Source of the DNA: Aphelocoma coerulescens
Lineage: Eukaryota > Chordata > Aves > Passeriformes > Corvidae
Assembly (NCBI RefSeq): GCF_041296385.1
Contig: NC_091019.1
Span: forward strand, 12,664,531 to 12,728,530
Direction of reading: 5' to 3'
DNA: 64,000 nt
Positions within the stretch are counted from its first letter, which is position 1, and each line of letters begins with the position of its first letter. A program made the translations under genes and the position numbers. The notes beneath the pieces are model-generated. The model had not been told where the DNA came from, ran no database searches, and worked only from the letters and a program-made list of their open reading frames with translations. Below are positions 12,242-23,322 of the stretch, piece after piece.

Positions 12242-13265
12242 GGGGCACTGCCACTCACCCCGGGGTACGGCTACCCACCCCCGGAGCACTGCCACTCATC
12301 TCCGGAGCACAGCCACCCACCCCCGGAGCACAGCCACCTACCCCCGGGGTACAGCCACCTACCCCCGGGGTACAGCCACTCATCCCCGGAGCATTGCCAC
12401 CCACCCCGGGGTACGGCTACCCACCCCCGGAGCACTGCCACCCACCCCCGGAGCACTGCCACCCACCCCGGGGCACTGCCACCCACCCCGGGGCACTGCC
12501 ACCCACTCCGGAGTACAGCCACCCACCCCGGAGCACTGCCACCCACCCCGGAGTACAGCCACTCATCCCCAGAGCACTGCCACCCACTCCGGGGTACGGC
12601 CACCCACCCCGGGGCACTGCCACTCATCCCTGGAGCACTGCCACCCACCCCGGGGTACAGTCACTCATCCCCAGAGCACTGCCACCCAGCCCGGAGCACT
12701 GCCACCCAGCCCGGAGCACTGCCACCCACTCCGGGGTACGGCCACCCACCCCGGGGCACTGCCACTCATCCCTGGAACACTGCCACCCACCCCGGGGTAC
12801 AGTCACTCATCCCCAGAGCACTGCCACCCAGCCCGGAGCACTGCCACCCAGCCCGGAGCACTGCCACCCACTCCGGGGTACGGCCACCCACCCCGGGGCA
12901 CTGCCACTCATCCCTGGAACACTGCCACCCACCCCGGGGTACAGTCACTCATCCCCAGAGCACTGCCACCCAGCCCGGAGCACTGCCACCCAGCCCGGAG
13001 CACTGCCACCCACTCCGGGGTACGGCCACCCACCCCGGGGCACTGCCACTCATCCCTGGAGCACTGCCACCCACCCCGGGGTACAGTCACTCATCCCCAG
13101 AGCACTGCCACCCACCCCCGGGCACTGCCACCCACCCCGGAGCACTGCCACCCACCCCAGAGCACTGCCACCCAGCCCGGAGCACTGCCACCCACCCCAG
13201 AGCACTGCCACCCACCCCCGGAGTACGGCCACCCACCCCGGGGCACTGCCACCCACCGCCTCGGC
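12242..13265. repeat. GC-rich minisatellite, 20/21-bp unit, about 50 copies
   Basis: The array consists of variants of GCACTGCCACCCACCCCGGG (20 bp) alternating with 21-bp forms such as GTACAGTCACTCATCCCCAGA. Units differ at a few positions (CAC/TAC, CCACCC/CCAGCC/TCATCC, GGG/GGA/AGA). All three forward frames and the minus frames lack stops, which produces long proline/histidine/threonine-rich ORFs (for example ATG 12039 to stop 13472). I do not regard these as genes. The minus strand, which is the TEAD1 RNA sense, carries GGGGTGGGTGG in most units. Confidence 0.95.
12622..13109. repeat. 142-bp higher-order repeat inside the minisatellite
   Basis: Three consecutive copies start at 12622, 12764 and 12906, and a partial fourth starts at 13048. 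Each contains seven monomers (20+20+20+20+21+20+21 bases). Copies two and three look identical, and copy one differs from them by a single G/A in CCTGGAGC versus CCTGGAAC. Such identity implies recent expansion or gene conversion. The period is not a multiple of three, so no reading frame is kept across copies. Confidence 0.93.
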
Positions 13266-13507
13266 AGGTGCAAAGGGGCACAGGGACACATGGGTAAGGG
13301 CTCTGCCGGCCCCAGGGAGGAGTTTGGAAAATGGAGACGAGAAAGGAACGGAGAGCTCGAGCTCGGAGCAGCGGGACGAGAGCTGCACAGCCCCGCGCAG
13401 CACATGGAGATGTCAGTACCCTTCCGCAGAGCGCGCGTTTATGGAATGCTGGCAGCGCGTCATCTGAGTTAGAGCAGGTCGCACGGAGGGAAGGGCGGGG
13501 AAAAAAA

Positions 13508-13534
13508 CGAGAGAGAGAGAGAGAGAAAAAGAAA
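13508..13534 (+). repeat. (GA)n microsatellite
   Basis: About eight GA dinucleotides followed by A-rich sequence at the right edge of the GC island. Confidence 0.85.
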
Positions 13535-14033
13535 AGACACAAAAGCACCCCTAACTTGCCTCTTTCATGGAGAGGCTCCTGAATGCAACGAGAACTTTAT
13601 CACTTTTCAGTTCCGTGTCGCTTAATCTGCCACACCACCATGCAGACTGCGCTTCCTATTTCCCTGTCTTCACCATTCAGTGAAAAATAAAGAAAAATGC
13701 CTATTTTTTTAATGCCTGAGGAGTGACACATTTAAATGCTTCTTTCAAATATTCGCATTTAGCCACAGCACAGAATTTGTCAAAGGCAATTATATAAGGT
13801 AACTAATAAGAAAATTCTGTATCAGTACTGTTTCCTAGTGCCAGCAGTGAAGGAACTGGCTTGGACAGTCCTGAAACACCACATCAGCTCAGCTGAGCTC
13901 TCTCAGCTTCGCAGATTTCTTCACCATTTACTCCAAAAGTACTAAAATCAGAACCAGGAATATTGTGTAGAAACAAGCAGGGCTCTACAGTTCTCATCTT
14001 GGAACAATTATTTCCAAAGGCTAAATATGTACC

Positions 14034-14039
14034 ACTTAC
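14034..14039 (-). other. TEAD1: 5' splice site after TEAD1 start-codon exon
   Basis: The minus strand reads ATGTATG then GTAAGT, a consensus donor. It cuts after the first base of the Gly codon that follows KMY, as expected if the next exon resumes the TEA domain. Confidence 0.93.
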
Positions 14040-14241
14040 CATACATTTTGCCTTCATCTGATAAGATGATTTTCCTCCTCCCACATGGTGGATAGATAGC
14101 TAGAGCCTCCTGAAAGCTCTGTTCAATGTCAGGGCTCCAGACACCTTCTGCATCATTGTCAATAGGTTTATCTGCAGAATCACTCATTCTTTCAATATCT
14201 TCGGCAGGACTCTCGCTGCCGCTCCAGCTGCTGGGCTCAAT
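14040..14241 (-). CDS. TEAD1: TEAD1 first coding exon (N-terminus and start of TEA domain), partial CDS
   Basis: This is the start-codon exon of a TEA-domain transcription factor, a nuclear protein that binds MCAT (CATTCC-type) sites and recruits YAP/TAZ. The exon gives 67 codons plus one base. The translation starts [11 protein letters not shown], continues through [20 protein letters not shown], and ends in the TEA-domain stretch [15 protein letters not shown] before splitting the next Gly codon. Residues about 28-67 are the first part of the TEA domain (first helix and following loop). The N-terminal sequence fits TEAD1 rather than TEAD3 or TEAD4, whose N-termini differ. Residues 15-16 are Asp-Ile, where I recall Asn-Met in human TEAD1; that comparison is from memory. 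The start is an ATT codon at 14241-14239, known for this family. The first in-frame ATG is codon 19 (14187-14185). The remaining exons (rest of the TEA domain and the YAP-binding domain) lie outside the window to the left. Confidence 0.95.
14239..14241 (-). promoter_or_regulatory. TEAD1: Non-AUG (ATT) translation start of TEAD1
   Basis: The initiation codon reads ATT in the context ATCACCATTGAG, with A at -3 and G at +4, which is an optimal Kozak context. The published human TEF-1 start is also AUU, so the context and codon look conserved. No in-frame ATG lies upstream within the exon; the downstream ATG at codon 19 would remove the acidic/serine-rich N-terminus but keep the TEA domain. Confidence 0.85.
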
Positions 14242-14293
14242 GGTGATGGCTGGGGTCTCCAAGCCTAAGCCTGGAGTCTTCAAGGGAATAAAC
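14242..14293 (-). other. TEAD1: TEAD1 5' UTR part of the start-codon exon
   Basis: These 52 bases sit between the splice acceptor and the ATT start, in the same exon. The reading frame of the protein is open through them (17 codons, ending ETPAIT before the Ile start), with no in-frame stop and no ATG. The open frame means an upstream exon could in principle add an N-terminal extension. The family's known start makes untranslated leader the default call. Confidence 0.8.
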
Positions 14294-14322
14294 CTGCAAC
14301 ACAAACAACCAACCCCAAAAGG
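14294..14322 (-). other. TEAD1: 3' splice site and pyrimidine tract before TEAD1 start-codon exon
   Basis: The minus strand reads GGTTGTTTGTGTTGCAG directly before the exon. The tract is T/G-rich rather than purely pyrimidine but ends in a standard TGCAG acceptor. It shows that at least one noncoding 5' exon lies at higher coordinates. Confidence 0.85.
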
Positions 14323-16679
14323 CATTAAAGGCATGGAACTCCAGGCAAACATTTCTGCCTACTTCTGATGCTAAGTTAACAGCAGCTGAGCAGTAACGTG
14401 AGCACAGGAAGCACCCAGGAAAAGTGAAAAATTAAGAAGCATTCTACCTCAAATGAGCAGAGGTGGAGCAATAAGGCTGTCAGAAGGGGAACTCTATCAC
14501 ATTTTCTGTGTGCAATTACATGAGGGCATAGAGAATCAGATTATTTTTCACACATAGTCAAAGTGGGGGAAAACTCTCCAGCCACATTTCATCTGGCTGA
14601 AGACTGGCACCCTTAAAATAACAAGCCAGATCCTCAGGCAGGGGGAAATCAGTGTATTTCCACTGGCTGGAAGGGAAGCACACCGATTTATGCCACAGTG
14701 ACCACCAGAGCCTAAAACCATTTGAACCTAAAACCAAAAGCAAAAACTATTGTTCACATTCATCCGGATGTCAGTGGATTTAATGGAATTATACCAGTGA
14801 TGCCACAACTCAATGTAATTAACTGGAAAAGGCTGTAATTTTCAGATCTTACCCAAATAAATAATACAATCAGAATCCAAGCTACATACAAAAAGAAATC
14901 TTTAAAATGATAATACCAGAGCAAGGAATTACAAGAGAACATATATGCTTTGCCTGATTTAAAAGGTCTCTGTCGCAGAACCAGAGCAGAACAAAAATTA
15001 CAAGCTTCAAGTTGCTGAATCAATTTAATAAGAAATAATTTAATATAGCTGCACCTGCTCACACTAGCAGAGCTGCAGATCTGTCAGTGTTCCTTTTATA
15101 TTTTTGAGAGAAATACAACTCTGCTATAAAGACTTGCTCCAGGCAAAAAAGCTGCTATACCAGACCACGTTCACCTCTGCTGTAATTCTTTGGGAAGTCA
15201 GTGAAATAACACCAGGAACAGATTTGGCTCAACATGTCTAGGCATAATGCAGTTTTATTTTGAAAAAAGAAGAGGTTTGGTGACTCTGACTGATCTAAGT
15301 GGATAGGAGTGTTCAAACATGCATACATGCACTGCAAACACAGTTAAAATCTAGTTTCCTGGATAAACACTCAAAACCTCTAAACTATAACATTTTTATT
15401 CTGCTGGGGCAGAAGAGAGGGGCTTCCCCTCGCACACACCTCCATCCTCCTGCTGATACACCTCTCACTGGGGTCTCAGGACGTGGCAAAACAACAAGTG
15501 AAAAGCAGCAGAACAGCATTCACCCCACGGAGGAACAAGGGGAGGGTGTACATGGAAGGCCATGACACCTCTGACAAAATACCTTTGGTCTGGAGAGCTC
15601 CCTGAAAGAGGAAATATTTACAGCAGCCCTCACCCGAACTCCCCAGCCAACCAACCGCTAGAGATAACCAAAACCTGACAGTCCGGTCCCACAGAGGCCA
15701 CGGTGTCTTGAAAAAAACCAGAGCTGCAGCTGGGGAAACTGGGAGCAGGCTCTCAGTCTCACAGACCAACATTACCCGTTTGACACCCAAAGCACAGGGT
15801 ATTTCCACTTCTCCAGGCTCTAGCAGGAGCTCAAAGGGATCAGTACATGTGAAATAGGCTCCCATGAACTTGGTTTTCCTTGCTTGCCTGTCTGTTTCTA
15901 CAGAGAGGCATTTCTTGACTTTGCATTGCTTTGAACATTTCAGCACAGCTTACGAAAATGTTAGTGCCTCCCCACCCATAACAGGCAGGCTAATCACTGT
16001 CTCAAACGCCTTTTAATAACTGATAATGAGGGAGCAGATGGATTTGCAGGGAACCACACACATGTGAGTGGGTGAGAACTCTGGCCAAATGCACCACTCA
16101 TTGTCTGGGAAATCCACAACGCACAAAATTTTTTAAGTTGTCATCACACAAAGGGAGACACAAACCTTGATAAAATAGTGAAACCCCATCCATCAGAACC
16201 CTCAGAAGGTTGAAGGGTTGACTCAACCTCTTGAAGAGTTAAATCTTGTATCCAAGATTTAGTCAAAGCATAATCACAGTGATACTGGGAAACTACTGAC
16301 AAAAACATTCATGTCCATTTAAGCCTTCACACAGAGGGAGAATTTTTGGTAAATGAGAGGTAATTGAATGTTGATGGGGATAATTAGGGGGAGGGGTCAG
16401 TTTTATTGCCATAGTGCTGGGGAAAATGGCTGCTGGAGGGTTTATTGGCCTCACATGATCGAACCACGACGAGTGTTTCAGAAGACAGCACGGAGTGGGA
16501 TGCATCACTGGCTCTGTTTTCCAAAGGTGCCTATGGGAGGAAATCCTTCCCCTCCCTGAGCTCAGGCCCAACGGCTTGCAATGCACAGCACAGCCATGGG
16601 CAGCTTCTGCTCAGCTCAACCACCCTCTGCTTACAAAATCTGCCACAGTCATAGCCTCAAGTCCTATTATCATCCTATA

Positions 16680-16830
16680 AACCAGCCCTTGTTATTACAT
16701 TATGCTGAAATAATAATTAAAATGCACAAGGAACACAGTGAGGCTCTAAAGTAATTAATGTTACTTGATAGTCATGTTATATCTTGCATTGTGTTTACTG
16801 GTGAATTTTCCCTAATGTGCTATCTCTCTT
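16680..16830. other. AT-rich block resembling a conserved noncoding element
   Basis: Contains AATAATAATTAAAATGC, AAGTAATTAATGTTACTTGA and nearby octamer-like strings, with no repeat signature and no ORF. Enhancer function is a guess. Confidence 0.15.
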
Positions 16831-17585
16831 CCCATTCCTTTTTACCTACTTGCATAGCATCTTGAGGCACTCATAGCTACTGTTCCAGCCTCTAAAGTGT
16901 AAGATAACCAAGTGTTTTTTGCAGAACATCTGTACAACAGGGGCGTGGAGCAGCCTGCTGGAAGAAAACCTCTCATATTAAAGGTTATTTCCATTTTGGT
17001 GAATGCTGACACTGCAGATCAAGCCAGAGGGCCAAGGAGGAATAAACCTTGTATTACAACTGCTAAATGGCCCCCTCTTATTTCAGGAAAAAAATGAGCT
17101 AACTCAGTTAATCATTTCCAGCTCAGCTCTAAGTATCAAAACCCAATTCCACCTCCTCCTTAGCTTGAATTCTAAGGACTCAACTGTGATGAAAAATTTC
17201 AGACCTGTTATGCTGGAGTTCAACACAATTATCAAAAATAATACAAGCTGTCAACAGATGAGCTCTGTTGCACATTTCTAATGAGCTATAAATCTCATGT
17301 GAAAAAATGTGCATTTACAATCTGATTTAGATTTAGAAAAAACTTTAAAAAGCGAGCCTTCTTTATATTAGCAAACTCCAAATCTTGCAATGCCACCTTT
17401 CAGCAGAGGAAGAGCTAAGCTCCTGGGGGCAATTAGCCCCACCTCCCCTGCCCAAAGTCAGAGATTGTACACATGACAGATCAAGCTGAAGAGTTCTGTA
17501 TGTGCTCTTTATCATGTTAACTTTCAGAGAACCAATTTCCTACTTGCACTTTCTGTTAACAAAACTAAAACACATCAACACTATC

Positions 17586-17660
17586 TAGAAAACCAACCAA
17601 CCAAAAAAAAAAAAAGGCCCAAAGCCCACAAAAAAATAGAGCAACAAAAAAAACCCCCAA
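17586..17660 (+). repeat. A-rich low-complexity (AACC/AAAA)
   Basis: AACCAACCAACC followed by three long A runs separated by short spacers. Confidence 0.75.
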
Positions 17661-20600
17661 ACTCAAAAGATTTTGACTCACCTTTTTGTACATTCTAAGA
17701 CAGCTTAAAGCACACTACTGCAGTTTAGGAGGTCTCTCTTCAGAGTTTTCCTTCTAACACCAGCCTTATACATTTCAAGACAGCTTCCCCTGTGCATAAA
17801 ACTCTTTTAGCTGCAAACCAAATGCATCTGTCTTGCAGTTGCTTTCTACTCTCTGCAGTTAAGTCAGTTCTAAATATATCTGTTTTCCTCATGCAGTTAT
17901 TAAGACACTTTTTCTCTGCATGTTGGAGGTATGTCCCTCCCGTCAAACATCAGAGTGTCACACTTAGGAACAGAGAAACCATTAGGGGCAACAGAGGGTT
18001 TTATAAACATGTTTTATAGCCAGGCCATTCAAGACAGCTTGGTGAGCTACAAGATATGACTTACTGTCATTATGTTCACTCACTACAGTAACTTGAAAAA
18101 TTACTTTAAAATCTCAGAGAAACAAGGCTAGCTGTTGTCAGAGCTGATCAAACCAATGCATTTAGCTAAAACCAAATGATAGCCCACAACTTCTTATTAA
18201 GGGAATGGTTTCTTTGCTTAGACAAAACATTCTCCTATGCCTTTATGAGCCATGCAAACCTGGACTTGCCCAGAAAGCTGCTGCTCACAGACCAGCAACT
18301 GAGATCAATGGCTCCTCACAGCAGCGTAGGACAAGTGCAGATTTACGGCCTTGGTATGTTTCATAGCCTTTAATATTTGCACAATGAACTAACACAGAAA
18401 TGCTGTCTTTCAAAAGTCATTAGAGCTGGATCTTATTTTACAATGTCTTCCAAAAGTTAAACCATTTTCTCTTTTGTTTAATTAATTTACTTTCTTGAAT
18501 GTCAGTGTACAGGTGCCAAATGGTGCCTTCTCTGTGCTATCAAATAACCCCTAGAAAAGGATTAATGCTCTGCAGAGTCATTCTTGTGCAGGAACACAAG
18601 AATGACTGAAAACATGCCTTGGTTCTGAGAGCTGTCTGAGGGAAAAAACTGTTATGTTTCCCAAGTCTTCTAAACTGTGTCTGCTCGAAGGGGATCAAGT
18701 GCAGGTATTTCTGAGACTGAGCACCAGTGTTGTTACCCACACTGATCTTCTTGCTATGAACAGCTGCAGAGTGCTACCAAATCATTCTTACAGCCAGATC
18801 AATATTTCTAAAACATGTCTTTCAGAAAAAATCTTAATTCTTGAGGAAGAGAGTTCAAGTGTTGAAGGGGTAAATAACACTTTTAAGAATACATTATATT
18901 TTTAGTTCATGAACAACCTCATCTTCGCCTCAGTTATTTAAAAACAATGGCATGAGGAATCCAACAAGCTTTTTATAAACATCAAGATGGTAATGAGCAG
19001 ATGAGCGCAAACCAACTAATTCTAAATTTGCAGATGGCAGATTTTCTCTGAAGGTTTGAAAAGTTGCAGGCCCATGGGATTTTCTTTCTGCTTTGTTCAG
19101 CAGTGCAAATCCACAGCTGGAGCGCCAAAGCTCTGGAGAGAATCCAGAGGAAGAAACTTATCAGATCTAGAAAACATGACCTACCAGGAAAGGAATTGGG
19201 TTTGTTTAAATTTAGAGAAGACTGATGTGAAAAGATAACCACTTTCAAATAAGGAAAAGGTAAGAGCAAAGCAGAGAAGCAGCTCTTGGCAATTTCTATC
19301 AGGGCTAAGATATGAAGCAAAGTACCCGAGTTGCAGCAAGAAAACCATAGGTTGGGCATTTGGAGGATCGTTCTGACCCCACCAACAGAAGTGCTCAGTT
19401 TCCAGGGGTGCTGGGGAATTGCTGGGGAACAGAGATTGTTCCAAGCAGGTGACACAAGCATGTCTCAGGAACCAGCTCAGCACTGTGTGGACTAGGGCCA
19501 TGACCTAGATGATGCCATGAGACTGGGCAGCAAAAAGCCCCAACAGAAGGAAGCCTGCAGTGGGAGCACATCCTTGGCTAGGCATGGGGGAATCCAGCTG
19601 TCTGAGAGACTTCCCCGATGTCCCAGTGACCAGACAGCTTTGTCAGCTGCAGGGCAGAAATCCAGGCACAACCAGGCTTCCTCCTGCGGATGCCTGTGGA
19701 GCTCCTCTGCCCTGCACAGCTGCTGGACACTGCTGCAGGAACACTGTGGGCTACAGACACCTTATCAAAGCAGCCAGGATGGAAAGGAACACCAAACCAC
19801 CAGGCTGGGGAGCAGAAGGCTCCATCTCCTTCTGGTGCTGTCCATGGGAGTTTTGGGAAATGAGGCTGCCTCATCCCCAGACACCCCATTCTACCAGACA
19901 CCTGCTGAACTGCCTGATCCTCCCTGTCACACCCAGGTTTCTCAAGCTCTCTCTGCACTGATTAAAGTAAATATGGAATTGGTGGGAAGGTTGAATTTCT
20001 CTAGGATTTTATCCTTCTACTTTGCCAGTGAAAGTATTTTTGCAGTGTTTATGCAAGTCAAGCATGCAAAGAAATTACTTCTTTATTTACAAACAAATTC
20101 ATAGTGGATTTTGTAGCTGTGATGTGTAACTGTGTATGGATTTTTCTGATTCTCTGAGGTGTTCAAATGGCATTACTTTCAGGAAAACACTATATTTATT
20201 CAAGCCACTTTACATATAATTTTTTTTATGAGGAATGGATGTAGCACAGTACGAAGAATAAAAATGTAAATAATTTACAGAGCATCCAATGGTGAAATCA
20301 TTAGATTAAAATTACTTCATATTGTATTTTTGTTACAAGTTCTACTTATCAGCAATTATTCCCTCTAAGAAGAAAGAGCACAGGAGAGAGAAGCAGCCCA
20401 TTTCTAGGATAAAGTATTCCTTTAAAACTCAGTCAGACTAATTCAGCCATTCACATTTGCCACTGAAATGAAAAAAAGAGATTTTCTTTGACTGCGAGAA
20501 CACTTCAGGAAGAAATTCTGAAGCTGTGCTTTTTTGTGATCAAATAGTTGCATGCAATGGTGCTTCCACGTACTTCCTATCATTCATATAAACTAGCTTT

Positions 20601-23288
20601 GTTATCCTAAGACTGAATTTACCATTTCTTGCTTGGGATTCAAGCTGTTTATTAACTGCCAACTACCTATTTCGGATTTGTCTTTGGGATCTGTGCAGGA
20701 ATAACATGATCAGTCCAACTACAGCCACAAGAGCACCTGTGAAAAGCACATGATGTTTTTTCCTGAGGTGAGTGCATTATGCAGTGAATTTGGATGCACT
20801 TCCTTCTCCTCAACTACCACACTCAGGGTACTCACAAAAGTAGTAGGAAGGCAGTGCCATGCCAGAGTGTAAAATACCAAAACCATGTAACTTAACATCA
20901 GTAAAGTGATGGTTTTCTTCCAACAGAACTTGGCAGCCTGCTCATCTGAGAAGATTTACACATGTATTTTCACAAACTGTAAGGAAACTTCTGAACAAAG
21001 GGTGACTGAGATCAGCAAGAGCAGGCAGCATATAGGCCTAAATGTGAAATTAGGATTACATGAAGTATTTATAAAGAGAAACAAGGCATTCTCCTTGAAT
21101 TGCTCATTTTTTTTGCTTATAGAAACAGATTACTCAGCAAAGAGTGGGTTGATGCTAATACATGGGAATTCTTCCCTTTGGAAACAGCTCTCATCTCTGC
21201 ACTCTTTATGCAAGCGAAAAGTCTATTTGGTACCACTCTGAGAGCTTCATTTATTTACTTTTCCAAAGGCTGCTTTTGTTGATAGATACAATTATTGTCA
21301 TAAGGATGTTGAGTCATTAGCTCCAACCCAATTTTCTTGTCCATTAGTTTTAATTTTGTACAATTAATAAAATGGTTCTCCTTCTCAGTGGGAAATGACT
21401 GGATTCCGACTGTGCCTACACCATACTCACGGCTCAGGAGGCTTTGTGCTGGCTCACCAGGATGCCTTCTGCAGGCAGCTCCAGCTTCAAACCATGTGTT
21501 ATCAGGCTAGTGACCAGCAATCCAGCATGCCAAAGTGCTGCACATCACTCATGGTCCATGGTCTGCACTGATTACCAAGTTATCACCGGGTAGGTGAATC
21601 TCAACATACCCCTGGTGAATCCCTGTCTCATTATGGTCACAGCTGCTCCAGATACAATTCCTTCCCCATGTGATACCGAAGCAGCCACACTCATCCTAGG
21701 TGCTAGTGCTCATTTACACCCAGCTGGTTTCAATTATAAGGGTGCTCCTGGGATTTAACCCAGCTCCACCACTGCACTGTGGTGGCAACCAACAAAGATT
21801 ATTCTAAATATGACTTGGCACTCAGTGGAATGAAGAACAGTGAGCAGCACCATGTCTGGCTTGCTTTTGCTAATTGCCAACACGAAGCAAAGGAAAGGAT
21901 AAAATATTTACTGTGTCTCAGAAGGAGAAGCCATTCTCCCTGCAATAACCCAGCTGCTGTGCTGTGCAGTAGGCGCTGACCAGGCACCTCCTGCCACCCA
22001 ACGGGGGCGGCTCCAGAGCAGCAACACCCATTGCCAGTGCAACGCCGTGGGGTGTGCTCAGCCCAGCTGTGTGCCAGCTGGGACATTTCCATGGCAAAAG
22101 CTGCTAGCCTGTGCAGTGGGGATTATTGATATTTCACTCATTGGACAGTTATGCACCTTTGAGAAGAATGGTCCGTGATTGAGGTGGGTCTGTCCATTTG
22201 GGGCAGGGGGCTCTGCTCCCAGAGCAAGCGGAACGGCGTGGGCTTGCCCAAGGACTGTTCTTTGGCACTGAAAAATGGTCTGTAAGAAACACTTCCCAGC
22301 CCAAGACCTGTAGGTAGAGGTCACAGAAGGTCCCTCAGGGCAAGGTCTGCAGCCACTGCTTTGCTTGGGGCATGTTTGTGGAGCACGTGTTTGGCAGGTC
22401 ACCATAATCCATCCTGCTGCCAACACACGTAAACAGAAAGTGAAAACTAGTGTGTGTAACTGCCAGGACAATAAGTTTTTTTGATGTATAAGACTGGGAA
22501 ATGGGACAGAAAAATAGGTGCAGTTCTTGCTCACGTGCAATAACTGTCTATTCCTTGAGTGCTTACCCCGTGGAGGCTGAGGCAGGGGTTCAGTGTGGAC
22601 AGAGGCTCTGTGCCTTCCCAGTGACTCCACAAATTACCAGTTACAGCATAAAAGCCCAAAGAAAAGAGTCACTGGCCCTCCTTCAGCTCCAGTGCTGTTC
22701 ACCTCTCCCTGCCTCTCCGTACACACAGCTTTGGGATCCAGACCTGGATCCAGGCACAGACACACTCAGTACCCTTGGAGCTGTCCATCTTCTGCATCTA
22801 CTGGTGCTTTTCCCATCTGTCCCATCTACCTGGGAGTATGTGAGTGATGCAAATGCAGTGAGTGGCTTTCACATGGGTAAATAGATGATCTCTTCTTTGT
22901 AGTTTGCTGTCACTGCCTTCCCACAGCATCGCTGAGCAATTATTTGCATTTTGTACCCCAAAAGCCAAACTGGAACCATTAATACCACCTACCAAGTGTT
23001 ATAAATACCAGAATGAGGTACATCCTTGATCTCTGGTGTGTTACGAGCTTCCTGTTGGGACCACATATGATCCATGGCTCACACAAATGATGGACTTGGC
23101 AGCAAGTTGTTCTGTCTAGATGTAGCTCTGAAACCCAGTTTTTCCCCCCCGACTCCCTGAGCCTCCCTAGTTTTATTGGAGTTCCCATGTCACACAGACA
23201 TTTGCAAAACCAGATGGAATTCTTCACATTCATAGCTCTCTTATTCTATTTCTGGCATATGACTAAGTGGTTTTGTACTCCAGCACTA

Positions 23289-23322
23289 GATTTTTTCTTT
23301 TTTTTTTCTTTTTTTTTTTTTT
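23289..23322. repeat. T-rich tract
   Basis: T runs interrupted by C over about 34 bases. Confidence 0.85.

Larger units (their letters stand above)
11880..13500. promoter_or_regulatory. GC/CpG-rich island within the TEAD1 intron
   Basis: The sequence changes sharply from AT-rich intron to GC- and CpG-rich. The non-repetitive left flank (about 11880-12240) has a purine-rich stretch followed by dense CpG; the middle is the minisatellite; the right flank (13265-13500) is again CpG-bearing and ends in (GA)n. It begins about 540 bp from the coding exon on the transcript's 3' side. It could be an intronic promoter or enhancer for a shorter TEAD1 transcript or a divergent noncoding RNA. Alternatively it may simply be an expanded GC-rich satellite. 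Confidence 0.4.
1..14033 (-). other. TEAD1: TEAD1 intron downstream of the start-codon exon (partial)
   Basis: This is intron sequence on the transcript's 3' side. The next TEAD1 exon, expected to encode the rest of the TEA domain (RNELIARYIKLRTGK region), was looked for by eye on the minus strand and not seen. Apart from the repeats, CpG cluster and GC island listed separately, it is AT-rich unique sequence. No gene is supported in 1-1440, 2166-8128, 8172-11880 or 13535-14033; ORFs there are short and unrelated to known families. Confidence 0.8.

Noticed and set aside
11958..13472. Long plus-strand ORF in the GC island, and the many minus-strand ORFs opposite it
   Set aside because: Explained by a stop-free minisatellite. 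The frame rotates between units, there is no domain, and repeats of 20, 21 and 142 bases cannot hold a coding frame.
1..14033. Second TEAD1 coding exon (rest of the TEA domain)
   Set aside because: No minus-strand segment matching the RNELIARYIKLRTG region was seen, consistent with a long intron extending past the window.
14242..14352. Upstream ATG at 14352 as the start of the TEAD1 exon ORF
   Set aside because: The ATG lies in intron beyond the TGCAG acceptor at 14294, so it is not in the mature mRNA.
19500..19970. Overlapping ORFs of 126-195 codons in a GC-richer stretch
   Set aside because: Both strands and several frames are open at once, products resemble no family, and no splice or promoter signal stands out. 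Probably composition-driven.
22058..22630. 190-codon minus-strand ORF
   Set aside because: Low-complexity, proline/serine/cysteine-rich product, no recognisable domain, ordinary intron surroundings.
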